Assembly: GCA_022376925.1 (NCBI GenBank)
Contig: JAIOJX010000002.1
Coordinates: 135,604,831-135,668,830 of the forward strand
DNA length: 64,000 nt
Direction: 5' to 3'
Source of the DNA: Tragulus kanchil
Lineage: Eukaryota; Chordata; Mammalia; Artiodactyla; Tragulidae
The position numbers were made by a program, and so were the translations under genes. Numbering within the stretch: position 1 is the stretch's first letter; each line of letters starts with the position of its first letter. This document shows positions 12,080 to 24,300 of this stretch, one piece after another. Under the pieces are notes generated by a model. That model was given only the letters and a program-made list of their open reading frames with translations, searched no databases and was not told where the DNA came from.

Positions 12080-13202
12080 GTACGTTGTTTAAAGCTATTT
12101 TTTATTATTTTTTCATTAAAGCGAGGTTGTTGATATGCATTTTTATTCACCTCCAGGATGGGAGAGAGAAGAGCACAAAAGGAACCAGAAGGGGTGGGAC
12201 AGATTTCTCCAGTGGCATTATCTTTGGGGGCTGTGGTTTATTATAGTAGTATTATTATCACTTTAGAAAATACACTCTCAAGACCTCCCTTACAACTGTC
12301 TCCTTAGAATAAACACCACACTGTAACCTGCTCCCTTGATTCAAGTGTTTGAGCACCTGCCCCTCTGTGTCAGTCCTCCATCTGAAAGTTGTCTTGTCTG
12401 GAGCTAGACTCTAGGACTTCACTGCTGGTTCTCTGTGTACGATTGTCCCTATTCCTTCCTATAGACAGACAGTGACGTCCATCCTGTAGTATCACTGAGA
12501 AGAGTAGATGGCTACCCTTATGGTCAGGTTGAACAGTCCTCGTACATGCCAAGCAAAAGACTTCAGGATGATAAGGAAACAGGAACCTGAAATCCTGAAT
12601 CAGAATTTCTTTACCTTCCCAGAAGTTAGAGAAAGGTGTAGGGCTGTTTGACGCTGAACTTGTTGGGCCTAGAGGTGGTAAAGTTTTACATAAGCAATGC
12701 CAAAAGTATATATAATCTCTGCATTTGACTGATTAAACGTTTAGGTAAGGCATCAGTTAAGATAACATATTTAGGTGTTGTTTTGTGAGAGGATACAAGA
12801 ACAGTTGTGAGTTTTAAAAGGTGAGAGGGCCGTCAAAGAAATAATGAAATGGCGGAGGGGTCAGCATGAGTGAAAGGCACAGAAACAAAAAATCGATGTT
12901 AATGTGCCTTGGTGGCACTCCAGGAGGAGGTAGATAGGGGCTGAAGAGCACCTTCTACACTGAATGTCCTCAAGGAGCCACTGAAGAGCTTAGGAAGAGG
13001 GTGCACTTTTTTTTCGTGGCCCCTCCAGCAGGAGTAGTGTGAGCATATCTTTTCCTATGCAGTTCATTTAAATGACAGATTCCTTATTTAATAAGAGTGT
13101 TTATGTCTTATGTAATAGTAATGTATGAACATTTTATCATAACAGTCCATTTCTTTCAGTTTCATATTTACATTGTTTTTTGTTTGTTTGTTTTTATTTT
13201 AG

Positions 13203-13224
13203 GCCACTGAACAAAAAATCAAAG
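13203..13224 (+). CDS. TNRC6A: Second copy of the TNRC6A microexon (probable assembly duplicate)
   Basis: It is identical to 12058-12079, including the T-rich acceptor tract and the GTACGT donor, and lies 1145 bp downstream inside a duplicated block. If both copies were real and spliced together, 22 extra bases would shift the reading frame of all downstream TNRC6A exons. That argues that only one copy exists in the genome. Treat it as a duplicate, not as a separate exon. Confidence 0.8.
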
Positions 13225-14524
13225 GTACGTTGTTTAAAGCTATTTTTTATTATTTTTTCATTAAAGCGAGGTTGTTGATATGCATTTTTATTCACCTCCA
13301 GGATGGGAGAGAGAAGAGCACAAAAGGAACCAGAAGGGGTGGGACAGATTTCTCCAGTGGCATTATCTTTGGGGGCTGTGGTTTATTATAGTAGTATTAT
13401 TATCACTTTAGAAAATACACTCTCAAGACCTCCCTTACAACTGTCTCCTTAGAATAAACACCACACTGTAACCTGCTCCCTTGATTCAAGTGTTTGAGCA
13501 CCTGCCCCTCTGTGTCAGTCCTCCATCTGAAAGTTGTCTTGTCTGGAGCTAGACTCTAGGACTTCACTGCTGGTTCTCTGTGTACGATTGTCCCTATTCC
13601 TTCCTATAGACAGACAGTGACGTCCATCCTGTAGTATCACTGAGAAGAGTAGATGGCTACCCTTATGGTCAGGTTGAACAGTCCTCGTACATGCCAAGCA
13701 AAAGACTTCAGGATGATAAGGAAACAGGAACCTGAAATCCTGAATCAGAATTTCTTTACCTTCCCAGAAGTTAGAGAAAGGTGTAGGGCTGTTTGACGCT
13801 GAACTTGTTGGGCCTAGAGGTGGTAAAGTTTTACATAAGCAATGCCAAAAGTATATATAATCTCTGCATTTGACTGATTAAACGTTTAGGTAAGGCATCA
13901 GTTAAGATAACATATTTAGGTGTTGTTTTGTGAGAGGATACAAGAACAGTTGTGAGTTTTAAAAGGTGAGAGGGCCGTCAAAGAAATAATGAAATGGCGG
14001 AGGGGTCAGCATGAGTGAAAGGCACAGAAACAAGAAGTAATACGATGTTAATGTGCCTTGGTGGCACTCCAGCAGGAGGTAGATAGGGGCTGAAGAGCAC
14101 CTTCTACACTGAATGTCCTCAAGGAGCCACTGAAGAGCTTAGGAAGAGGGTGACGTCATTTTCTTTTTAGTTAGTTTTTCTTGTGAATCTGTCACTCACT
14201 CACATGGCTGAAATACAGGCAGGGATTTGACAGTTGGTGCCCACAGAAGACACTGGGCAGAAGAGGCAGGTGGACAAGAGGAATATTATTCAGAGCGTTG
14301 AAGGGAGATGGCAGAATATAGGCATGGAGATAATGGAACCGAAGACTTTGTGCTATTCAAAGAGTGGAGAGCTAGCAAGGGCTTTTACCTTTAAAGGTCA
14401 TGGTCATAGGCTTTGCTTTAGGAATATGTCTTTGTCAGTTGTGTCTTGTGTCACCGAATAGAAGCAGCACCAGACAGAGAAGAAAAGGCATAGAAGTGGT
14501 AATGGGGACGTGAACAGAGATCTT

Positions 14525-14795
14525 TTTTGGGGGGCCACTTCTCTTGGTCTTTCATTTATCCATTTTCATCCATCTTTGTTCTTTGGCCTGTGTGGGCCTC
14601 CCATCGCAGTGGCCTCTGTTGTCGCAGAGTGCCGCCGGCTCTGGGCGCATGCGCTCCAGAGCTCCGGCTCGGTAATTGGACACATCGGTCCAGCCGCTCC
14701 GCGGCATGTGGGCTCTTCCCAGGTTGGGGATTGAACCAGCAACCGTTACACTGCAAGGCGGTGTCCTTACCCACTGGACCACCAGGGGAAACCCC
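14525..14795 (-). mobile_element. Young CHR-like SINE, short form, minus strand
   Basis: Read on the minus strand it shows the same tRNA head (GGACCACCAGGG reversed) and body (GGCCTCCCATCGCAG reversed). An imperfect target duplication GAACAGAGATCT / GAACTGAGGTCT flanks it. The head is corrupted to GGGGAAACCCC in this copy. Confidence 0.88.
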
Positions 14796-15018
14796 TGAAC
14801 TGAGGTCTTGACGGTGGAGGTAGGAGTTGGATGACAGGCATGTTGGACAGAATCCATAGCATTGGCAGCCGGTGAGATCTGAGGAACCCAAAAATTATAC
14901 TGTGGCCTCGAACCTGATGTCGAAGAAAGTTCCAGGGGCTTGTGGACTGATGGTGGGAGTAGCATTGCCATAGTAATTGATTAATAAATCAACACAGGAA
15001 GCTCCCTGGCAGTCCAGT

Positions 15019-15105
15019 AGACAGGACTCCGTGCATCGATTGCAGGGGCCACAGGGTCCATCCCTGGTCAGGAAGCTTAAGATCCCACAAGCCTCACAGG
15101 GTGGT
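15019..15105 (+). mobile_element. Short CHR-type SINE fragment
   Basis: AGCTCCCTGGCAGTCCAGTAG, GATTGCAGGGGCCACAGGG, CCATCCCTGGTCAGGAAGC and AAGATCCCACAAGCC match the tRNA-like head of CHR SINEs. Duplicated at 16041-16127. Confidence 0.75.
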
Positions 15106-15546
15106 TTTTAGTAGGAATGTGAGCAAATTAATTTCCTTAAAGTTCCACTTCGCTCACCACTCCCTGGATAGAAATGGTGATTTTCTTTTTAGTTAGTTTT
15201 TCTTGTGAATCTGTCACTCACTCACATGGCTGAAATACAGGCAGGGATTTGACAGTTGGTGCCCACAGAAGACACTGGGCAGAAGAGGCAGGTGGACAAG
15301 AGGAATATTATTCAGAGCGTTGAAGGGAGATGGCAGAATATAGGCATGGAGATAATGGAACCGAAGACTTTGTGCTATTCAAAGAGTGGAGAGCTAGCAA
15401 GGGCTTTTACCTTTAAAGGTCATGGTCATAGGCTTTGCTTTAGGAATATGTCTTTGTCAGTTGTGTCTTGTGTCACCGAATAGAAGCAGCACCAGACAGA
15501 GAAGAAAAGGCATAGAAGTGGTAATGGGGACGTGAACAGAGATCTT

Positions 15547-15815
15547 TTTTGGGGGGCCACTTCTCTTGGTCTTTCATTTATCCATTTTCATCCATCTTTG
15601 TTCTTTGGCCTGTGTGGGCCTCCCATCGCAGTGGCCTCTGTTGTCGCAGAGTGCCGCCGGCTCTGGGCGCATGCGCTCCAGAGCTCCGGCTCGGTAATTG
15701 GACACATCGGTCCAGCCGCTCCGCGGCATGTGGGCTCTTCCCAGGTTGGGGATTGAACCAGCAACCGTTACACTGCAAGGCGGTGTCCTTACCCACTGGA
15801 CCACCAGGGAAGCCC
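15547..15815 (-). mobile_element. Duplicate-block copy of the SINE at 14525
   Basis: It is the same insertion 1022 bp downstream, with an intact head (GGGAAGCCCC). Confidence 0.9.
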
Positions 15816-16904
15816 CTGAACTGAGGTCTTGACGGTGGAGGTAGGAGTTGGATGACAGGCATGTTGGACAGAATCCATAGCATTGGCAGCCGGTGAGATC
15901 TGAGGAACCCAAAAATTATACTGTGGCCTCGAACCTGATGTCGAAGAAAGTTCCAGGGGCTTGTGGACTGATGGTGGGAGTAGCATTGCCATAGTAATTG
16001 ATTAATAAATCAACACAGGAAGCTCCCTGGCAGTCCAGTAGACAGGACTCCGTGCATCGATTGCAGGGGCCACAGGGTCCATCCCTGGTCAGGAAGCTTA
16101 AGATCCCACAAGCCTCACAGGGTGGTTTTTAGTAGGAATGTGAGCAAATTAATTTCCTTAAAGTTCCACTTCTCTCTCACCACTCCCCTGGATAGAAATG
16201 GTGAGTTGTGCTTGTTATTTTGCTTCAAAACCAAACTCCTGATTGACTTCTAGGCCCTCTTTACTCTGGCCTAACCAGCTTGTTTCCCACCACTCCTTCT
16301 TACTTTTCAGATCCTTCTTACCTTGTTTGTGTTCATTCCTGTTTCTTTTTGATCCCATTTCTCAGCCACGGATGCCTTTCAGCTTTTCTAAACCTTTCAG
16401 GACTTACTTTCTAGTGGATCCCTTCAACTGCCATTGATCCTTCCCTCTCCAGTCTCTCAGGATGCCATGATGGGTGTTAGACTTGGCACAAAGTGATATT
16501 CTGCCTCAGGTTTTTGACTGGTCCATGGCTGTTTCTTTCTTTAAACATGATCTCTGACTGCCTGCTGTTCATATTCTTTCTGAATGTAAGCCATTCTTTT
16601 ACATCCATACATAAAGCATGAACATATTTGAATCTTTTAAAAAAAATTTTTTTCCCACAATTCTGAGAATGTTAGGCTGAGTATGTGAAAGTCACTTCAT
16701 ATACTTCATGCGTGATTTTGCCAGCCCTTTGACTCACTGTATCCTCCTTTTGATGGCTGCTTCCGCATACTTGGGCACCACTCTGATTCATGAAAGTGTG
16801 TGCATTTTTGTAGTGGGTATTTTCTATGTGGTGTTTATGGTTGGGACTTTGCAGTGATAAAATTACAGATTGTGGTATGGGTTTGGTTTACACAGTTGAT
16901 TTTT

Positions 16905-17185
16905 GCTAAGCTTTATTTTGGAATGATTTATGATTTACTGAAAAGATAGTGCGGAGGGTTCCCATATAGAGCTCAGCCAGCTCCCCATTATTAGTATCTT
17001 ACATTTCTGTGGTATATTTGTTAAACCTCAGAAACTGACATACATTAGTACTACTGAGTTCCAGACTGTATTTCGATTTTCCCAGCTCTTCGGTTACTTT
17101 TCTGTTCTGGGATCCAGTGCAAGGTCATTGTTTAGTTGTCATTTCTCCCATCTCTGATGGTCTGTCTCCACACAGCACTTTTATT
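16905..17185 (-). mobile_element. Old L1 3'-end fragment
   Basis: GATTTACTGAAAAGATAGTGC, GGTTCCCATATAGAGCTCAGCC, CTCCCCATTATTAGTATCTTAC and GGGATCCAGTGCAAGGTC follow the order of mammalian L1M 3' sequence read in reverse. No coding part remains. Confidence 0.55.
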
Positions 17186-18057
17186 GTTATCCTTTAATTT
17201 TTTAATTGTCAGCATTTAAAACTGAGGAGAACATTCATCATAGCTCAAGATTGTAGCTTATGCTGTCAACATCGTTTTTGTCCTTCTGTATTATAAAGTC
17301 TGTAGAAAGCCCAAGCTTAGTCACGTGTGGCTTTTAAGTACTTGAAATGCAGCTAATGCGAGTGAGCAACTGAATTTAAAATTATATTGGACCACATAGC
17401 TCTGGAGCCTTCTTGGTTGTTAAGAGTCAAGATTTTTGTGCTTAGATAGCGTAACTAGTTAAACCCGGCACTTGCTATAGAATTCTGCCTTAATGAGCTG
17501 TTTCTTTTTCTAAGGCTCCTGCCATTCCCAATTAAAGAACACCTATCAGTGTTGCTGTCGTTGAGTGGTAAAACTGTATAAAAGCTGAGTTTTTGTAAGG
17601 TATCATGAACTAAATTCTTTATACCAGCTTTGTTACATGAAAACAACATGGTGTTCATTTCTCAGTGCATGGGCACATGCTTCATCTCATAAAAATGTGG
17701 ACCCTTTTGAGGGACATAATGGAATTTGAAAATTTTATTCTTGTGACTTGAACGTTGGAAAACAGTAAGGAGCACAAGTATCTGTTTGAATATTTGAAAT
17801 TCCTTTTTATAAAGTAAGTATGTGAATAGCTCTTTGAAACAGCGGGGGAATGAAGAGCTAAGAAACTATGGTGAGATATAGGAATGGCTGAGCACCCCAT
17901 AGGCTTACACACTGTGAAGGCAAGGCAGGGGTGATGGGACCTCTGGAGAGTAAAGGTCATTAAAAAAAAAAAAAAACAACTTTCCAGCTCTGACACTGGC
18001 TTGTTTTGAAACTGCAGTGGTTGTACGTTCCTTATGAAAGAATGACCACTGTTAATT

Positions 18058-18386
18058 ATTATTTTTTTTTTAATTTAATTTATTTATCGTTTGGGGGGTG
18101 GGGTGGGGAGGGAGGGTGATGGGCGGGCCACTTCTATTGGTCTTTCATTTATCTATTTTTCATCCGTCTTTGTTCTTTGGCTCCTGTGGGCCTCCCATCG
18201 CGGTGGCGTCTGTCGTTGCAGAGCACCGGCTCTGGGCACATGCGCTCCAGAGCTCCGGCTCCTCGGTAATTGGACACATCAGTCCAGCCACTCCACGGCA
18301 CGTGGGATGTTCCCAGGCCAGGGATCGAACCGGCGCCCCTTGCACTGCAAGGCGGTGTCCTTACCCACTGGACCACCAGGGGAAGC
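18058..18386 (-). mobile_element. Young CHR-like SINE, long-tail form, minus strand
   Basis: The tail appears as TTTAATTTATTTATCG then GGGGGGTGGGGTGGGGAG, the complement of the C-rich plus ATAAA tail. It is bracketed by a perfect 13-bp target duplication ACCACTGTTAATT (18045-18057, 18387-18399). The perfect duplication argues for a recent insertion. Confidence 0.93.
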
Positions 18387-19087
18387 ACCACTGTTAATTC
18401 TTGATAGCTGGTGTTTTTCTGTCTGTATATTTTCACGCCAGGGCTTTCTTCAGGGGGTTTCATAAGCAAGCTAATTATAGAGAATAGCAATCCCTCGAGC
18501 TCCTAGAGGAGATGAGGGGAGCTCTCAGATGGAGGCAGGAGTAGAGACAGTTCCGTACAGATTTTTGATTTTTTGATGATCACATAGGAAAGCATAGTTT
18601 ATTACTGCTGTTCTCTTTCTGGATCATTTACAAACTCATGAAAATTAAATCAACATTTAAAGCATTTTTGTCCCTGCCACAATTAGAAACCATCATCTGT
18701 ATTCATTTGTAGCCTTTTCTGTTTTTCTGTCCGACACAAGTTCATTACTTAAATTCATTGATCTAGGGAGTGGTCAAAATATTCAAGAGCTCTTAAATCA
18801 GTTATATGTCGTATATTGGAGACATGAAGATAGCTAATTCTGAGCACTTACTGTGTAGCATGCACTGTGCTTTATATTTACTTCATTTAACCAAAGTGAG
18901 ATTCTAAATTTTTAATTACTAACAGTGAATGGGCACCCGTGATTCAGAGCACAGTACTGGAGCAGACCTAAAAGCTTGATGTACTAAGAGTAACCAACCC
19001 TTAGATACTGGATTTTTAGAAATGTGTGGGACCCAGTGAAGGGGCTTAGGGCAGCAGGCTGGAAATCATGAGACTTCATCAAGTGGG

Positions 19088-19300
19088 TATTTAACAACTC
19101 ATACGGGCATAGGGCGTCGTCAGTGTGTACTAGCACAGTACACAGCTGCATTTAATCATGTCCACAACCCTAGGAGAGTAGAGAACATTATCACCGTTTA
19201 CAGTGGAACCAAGACTAAGAAAGATTAAGTAACTTGCCTGCTAGTTATGCAGCTGATTAGTGTCTGAATAAGGATTGGACTGCTAACCCTAATAGTTTCT
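19088..19300 (-). mobile_element. MIR SINE
   Basis: CACAACCCTAGGAGAGTAGAG, TTATCACCGTTTACAGTGGAAC, GATTAAGTAACTTGCC and GCAGCTGATTAGTGTCTGAAT follow the MIR core in reverse. Duplicated at 20242-20454. A separate small MIR end lies at 18840-18890. Confidence 0.75.
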
Positions 19301-19440
19301 GTGGGTTTGTTTTCTTTGAAAATGGCCCCGTGGTTAGTTAACACGGAAGACAAAACAGGAGCATTACACCAGTGCCCATGCCTTAATAATATGCAACAGA
19401 TTAACTAAAGCGATACATATTTTTAAAATATTACAGAAAG

Positions 19441-19703
19441 GGCTTCCCTGGTGGTCCAGTGGGTAAGGACACTGCCTTGCAGTGCAAGGGGCGCGGTTCG
19501 ATCCCTGGCCTGGGAAGATCCCACGTGCTGTGGAGCAGCTGAATTGATGTGTCCAGCTACCGAGCCGGAGCTCTGGAGCGCATGTGCCCAGAGCCAGTGC
19601 TCTGCAGAGAGAGGCCGCTGTGATGGGAGGCCCGCACAGGCCAGAGAACAAAGATGGATGAAAATAAATAATGAAAAAACAATAGAAGTGGCCAAAAAAA
19701 AAA
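19441..19703 (+). mobile_element. Young CHR-like SINE, short-tail form
   Basis: Head GGGCTTCCCTGGTGGTCC, B box GGTTCGATCCC, end AGAAGTGGCC plus an A run. The 11-bp target duplication ATTACAGAAAG lies at 19430-19440 and 19704-19714. Confidence 0.93.
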
Positions 19704-20594
19704 ATTACAGAAAGATCTTTTAATAATAGATCTTACAGTGTTTCCCATTTGTCTGGGGACAAAGAAATAACTGTAATATAGCACAGTTTTTTGAATTAGA
19801 AAAGTTTTGACAACTTCATGATCTGTGAGATGGTTTGCTTTTCAGCATCTTTAGCATTCATGAAATATTTATTGTGGTCTCACCCTGTTCCGTGTACTGC
19901 TATGGTCACAGTTGTGCATGAACACAGCAGACTTCCGAGCCTTTGTTCCCACTGTGTGTCCCTTCTCATCTTTGCTTTCCTTTAGCAAAGGTAAATGTAT
20001 TACCTGTGATCTCAGCTTAGCCCCTTTCCATTTGCTCTATTTAACCAAAGTGAGATTCTAAATTTTTAATTACTAACAGTGAATGGGCACCCGTGATTCA
20101 GAGCACAGTACTGGAGCAGACCTAAAAGCTTGATGTACTAAGAGTAACCAACCCTTAGATACTGGATTTTTAGAAATGTGTGGGACCCAGTGAAGGGGCT
20201 TAGGGCAGCAGGCTGGAAATCATGAGACTTCATCAAGTGGGTATTTAACAACTCATACGGGCATAGGGCGTCGTCAGTGTGTACTAGCACAGTACACAGC
20301 TGCATTTAATCATGTCCACAACCCTAGGAGAGTAGAGAACATTATCACCGTTTACAGTGGAACCAAGACTAAGAAAGATTAAGTAACTTGCCTGCTAGTT
20401 ATGCAGCTGATTAGTGTCTGAATAAGGATTGGACTGCTAACCCTAATAGTTTCTGTGGGTTTGTTTTCTTTGAAAATGGCCCCGTGGTTAGTTAACACGG
20501 AAGACAAAACAGGAGCATTACACCAGTGCCCATGCCTTAATAATATGCAACAGATTAACTAAAGCGATACATATTTTTAAAATATTACAGAAAG

Positions 20595-20857
20595 GGCTTC
20601 CCTGGTGGTCCAGTGGGTAAGGACACTGCCTTGCAGTGCAAGGGGCGCGGTTCGATCCCTGGCCTGGGAAGATCCCACGTGCTGTGGAGCAGCTGAATTG
20701 ATGTGTCCAGCTACCGAGCCGGAGCTCTGGAGCGCATGTGCCCAGAGCCAGTGCTCTGCAGAGAGAGGCCGCTGTGATGGGAGGCCCGCACAGGCCAGAG
20801 AACAAAGATGGATGAAAATAAATAATGAAAAAACAATAGAAGTGGCCAAAAAAAAAA
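20595..20857 (+). mobile_element. Duplicate-block copy of the SINE at 19441
   Basis: Identical to 19441-19703 with identical flanks, 1154 bp downstream. Confidence 0.92.
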
Positions 20858-21040
20858 ATTACAGAAAGATCTTTTAATAATAGATCTTACAGTGTTTCCC
20901 ATTTGTCTGGGGACAAAGAAATAACTGTAATATAGCACAGTTTTTTGAATTAGAAAAGTTTTGACAACTTCATGATCTGTGAGATGGTTTGCTTTTCAGC
21001 ATCTTTAGCATTCATGAAATATTTATTGTGGTCTCACCCT

Positions 21041-23270
21041 GTTCCGTGTACTGCTATGGTCACAGTTGTGCATGAACACAGCAGACTTCCGAGCCTTTGT
21101 TCCCACTGTGTGTCCCTTCTCATCTTTGCTTTCCTTTAGCAAAGGTAAATGTATTACCTGTGATCTCAGCTTAGCACTCCATTTGCTCTATGAAATCCTG
21201 ATTTATTATTATAAGTTACAGTCACAAAGTTTCCTACAGTAGTGAAATTTAGGAACTTTGGTGGCTTGATTAAAGGTCACTGTACTGAGTAGATTTTCAG
21301 AAGAGAAAACTGAGGCCCAGATAGGTTGTGACGTGAAGCTCATCGCCTGACCTTGTTCACATAATGGCACGGGCATAAAGTGGCACACACAGGGTTGTTG
21401 TAGACAGGGGGGCTGGTCTCCGCTGAAGGTGACATTCCCAGGAGGCTGCCCACCGGACTCTGAAGTGCTGTCCCTCAGCATCTCTGTAACCCATGGCTCC
21501 ACACACGGTGGGAAGCTCAGCTTTTAGAATGGGACTCTCAGCTGAGTGGTTTTCTCCCCAGCACACATGATACCTACATGCTTCTGTACTCCAAGCAGGT
21601 GCTAAGTAATCTTTGGAAGACCGAGTTTGATTCTAAGTGTGCCATAGTACTTTGGCTTTATGAAAGATTTTGGAGGCAAATGCCTACTGACCTCTTTGAA
21701 GAAGCGAAGGTTCTAACTGATTAACAATTTGCTAATGGTGAATGTATTTATATGAAAATGTCCTTTGAGTGGTGTAACAGATAAGATTTGTTAGCCATGT
21801 CCTAACGGGAGAGGGGGAAATGGCTTTTTACTTCTATGAGAGCCAGTAAAAACTACTGCTCTTTGGGTATATCAGTCACGTATTGAGAAAGAAAAATGAT
21901 CTGTATAGATGTATACATGTAAACCTAGATTTATGTCCTCGAGGTTATGAAGAATGCTAAGGACCCCTTTTTGTTTTAGCTAAGAACCATTTCATTTCTA
22001 CCAAACGTAGATGCATTGTTTATAAATAATAAATTATTCAAATAAATGGAAATCAAAGGTTTTGTGTATTTAGATGTCCAGTGAGACTGGATCAAGACAA
22101 AGGAGACAGGAAATAAGCATGAGAAAAGTGGGGTTATGTGGTTAACAAAGTCAGAAGAGTTCCGTGTACTGCTATGGTCACAGTTGTGCATGAACACAGC
22201 AGACTTCCGAGCCTTTGTTCCCACTGTGTGTCCCTTCTCATCTTTGCTTTCCTTTAGCAAAGGTAAATGTATTACCTGTGATCTCAGCTTAGCACTCCAT
22301 TTGCTCTATGAAATCCTGATTTATTATTATAAGTTACAGTCACAAAGTTTCCTACAGTAGTGAAATTTAGGAACTTTGGTGGCTTGATTAAAGGTCACTG
22401 TACTGAGTAGATTTTCAGAAGAGAAAACTGAGGCCCAGATAGGTTGTGACGTGAAGCTCATCGCCTGACCTTGTTCACATAATGGCACGGGCATAAAGTG
22501 GCACACACAGGGTTGTTGTAGACAGGGAGGCTGGTCTCCGCTGAAGGTGACATTCCCAGGAGGCTGCCCACCGGACTCTGAAGTGCTGTCCCTCAGCATC
22601 TCTGTAACCCATGGCTCCACACACGGTGGGAAGCTCAGCTTTTAGAATGGGACTCTCAGCTGAGTGGTTTTCTCCCCAGCACACATGATACCTACATGCT
22701 TCTGTACTCCAAGCAGGTGCTAAGTAATCTTTGGAAGACCGAGTTTGATTCTAAGTGTGCCATAGTACTTTGGCTTTATGAAAGATTTTGGAGGCAAATG
22801 CCTACTGACCTCTTTGAAGAAGCGAAGGTTCTAACTGATTAACAATTTGCTAATGGTGAATGTATTTATATGAAAATGTCCTTTGAGTGGTGTAACAGAT
22901 AAGATTTGTTAGCCATGTCCTAACGGGAGAGGGGGAAATGGCTTTTTACTTCTATGAGAGCCAGTAAAAACTACTGCTCTTTGGGTATATCAGTCACGTA
23001 TTGAGAAAGAAAAATGATCTGTATAGATGTATACATGTAAACCTAGATTTATGTCCTCGAGGTTATGAAGAATGCTAAGGACCCCTTTTTGTTTTAGCTA
23101 AGAACCATTTCATTTCTACCAAACGTAGATGCATTGTTTATAAATAATAAATTATTCAAATAAATGGAAATCAAAGGTTTTGTGTATTTAGATGTCCAGT
23201 GAGACTGGATCAAGACAAAGGAGACAGGAAATAAGCATGAGAAAAGTGGGGGTTAATGTGGTTAACAAAG
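21041..23270. repeat. Head-to-tail duplicate 21041-22158 / 22159-23270
   Basis: The offset is 1118 bp. It starts inside the second copy of the previous block, so about 145 bp occurs three times (from 19887, 21041 and 22159). One substitution (GGGGGGCT against GGGAGGCT, near 21410/22528) and terminal indels are visible. Confidence 0.94.
21292..21360 (-). mobile_element. MIR fragment
   Basis: TTCAGAAGAGAAAACTGAGGCCCAG is the MIR core in reverse. Duplicated at 22410-22478. Confidence 0.55.
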
Positions 23271-23549
23271 TAAAATACTATCAGAAACAACATGCAGAGA
23301 CTGAAGAGCTTAGAGTCTTTGGAGTCCGTGGGAACGTCCTAGGTTTGTGTCCTGAGCCCTGAGATACTCTGTCTGGGCCACAGTTAGGTCTTCAGTTTTA
23401 AAGAAAATGAATCAGCAATCTTCTGGCTTGAATTTTGAAGTAGAAATTGGGATGGATTAGCAAGAGTAATTTAGTCAGTTCATGGTAACTTTACAAAGGA
23501 AAGCTCCAGACTGGAGGGGGGGGGAACCACATACATCATAATTTCACTG

Positions 23550-23760
23550 TATATGGTGGCTCATGATAAAGAATCAATCCACTTGCCGAAGCAGGAGACA
23601 CAGGAGAGGTGGGTTTTGATCCTTGGATAGGGAAAAATTCCCTGGAGGAGAAAATGCCAACCCTCTCCACTGTTCTTGCCTGGGAAAATCCCATGGACAG
23701 AAAAGCCTGGTGGCCTACAGTCCATAGGGTCTCGAAGAGTTGGACACAACTTAGAGAATG
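23550..23760 (+). mobile_element. Bov-tA SINE, diverged
   Basis: Sense order: TGGTGGCTCATGATAAAGAATC, GCAGGAGACACAGG, GATCCTTGGATAGGG, TTCTTGCCTGGGAAAATCCC, ATGGACAGAAAAGCCTGG, GAAGAGTTGGACACAAC. Several substitutions indicate an old copy. Confidence 0.85.
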
Positions 23761-23979
23761 TACACCTTTAATAAGAATGGTAGTTGTGCTTCTGAATGCA
23801 CACTAAGAGCTTGCTCTCAGAGAGCTGATAAAATGGTACGTAAAAGTGAAAGTACACCTGATAAAATGGTACTCAAAGGCAGCATTTTGCCAGAAGCAGA
23901 AAGCATTGATTCATCTAATGAGATAATCCTGGAATTTTTGGCATAAATCAAGTGTAGTGGTTAATGACCCTTTGCCAGG

Positions 23980-24144
23980 AGAAGTAGAAGGCAGAGGAGA
24001 AAGGGGGTGGCAGAGGATGAGGTGGTTGGATGGCATCACCAAGTCAAAGGATAAGCACCCAGAGATAGTGAAGGACAGAGAAGCCTGGTGTGCTGCAGTC
24101 GATGGGGGTCACAAAGAGTCAGAAAGGACTGAGTGACTGAGTTG
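23980..24144 (+). mobile_element. BovB/Bov-A 3' fragment
   Basis: GATGAGGTGGTTGGATGGCATCACC, then GAAGCCTGGTGTGCTGCAGTC and CAAAGAGTCAGAAAGGACTGAG correspond to the 3' end of BovB that Bov-A SINEs share. It is truncated and diverged. Confidence 0.8.
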
Positions 24145-24167
24145 AGTGGTTAAAAATGCAGCCTTCT

Positions 24168-24300
24168 GAGTCAGATAAACCTGGATTTGAATACTGCCTT
24201 TGTAGTTCTTATCTCTGTGCCCTTGAGCAAGTACTGTAACCTCTAACTTTGACTTTGTTAAAGGGAGCTAATCCAGGCTACTTAATGTGAGAATTAAATG
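24168..24300 (+). mobile_element. MIR SINE
   Basis: GCAGCCTTCTGAGTCAGATAAACC, TGGATTTGAATACTGCC, CCCTTGAGCAAGTACTGTAACC and GTGAGAATTAAATGA match the sense MIR. A second sense MIR-like stretch is at 24480-24620 (CTCCACCATTTACTGGGTATC). Confidence 0.75.

Larger units (their letters stand above)
11898..14152. repeat. Head-to-tail duplicate 11898-13042 / 13043-14152, containing the microexon
   Basis: The offset is 1145 bp. It carries the TNRC6A microexon in both copies. The last ~40 bp of the first copy (13003-13042) have no counterpart after GAGGGTG in the second copy, and small indels occur near 12890/14035. Confidence 0.94.
14159..16204. repeat. Head-to-tail duplicate 14159-15180 / 15181-16204
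   Basis: The offset is 1022 bp, the shortest of the set. It includes a minus-strand young SINE. Small indels lie at the SINE head (GGGGAAACCCC against GGGAAGCCCC) and in the last 40 bp of the block. Confidence 0.94.
18885..21190. repeat. Head-to-tail duplicate 18885-20038 / 20039-21190
   Basis: The offset is 1154 bp. It includes a young SINE with both target-site duplications. The final 15 bp of the first copy (CCCCTTTCCA) read CACTCCA in the second. Confidence 0.94.
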
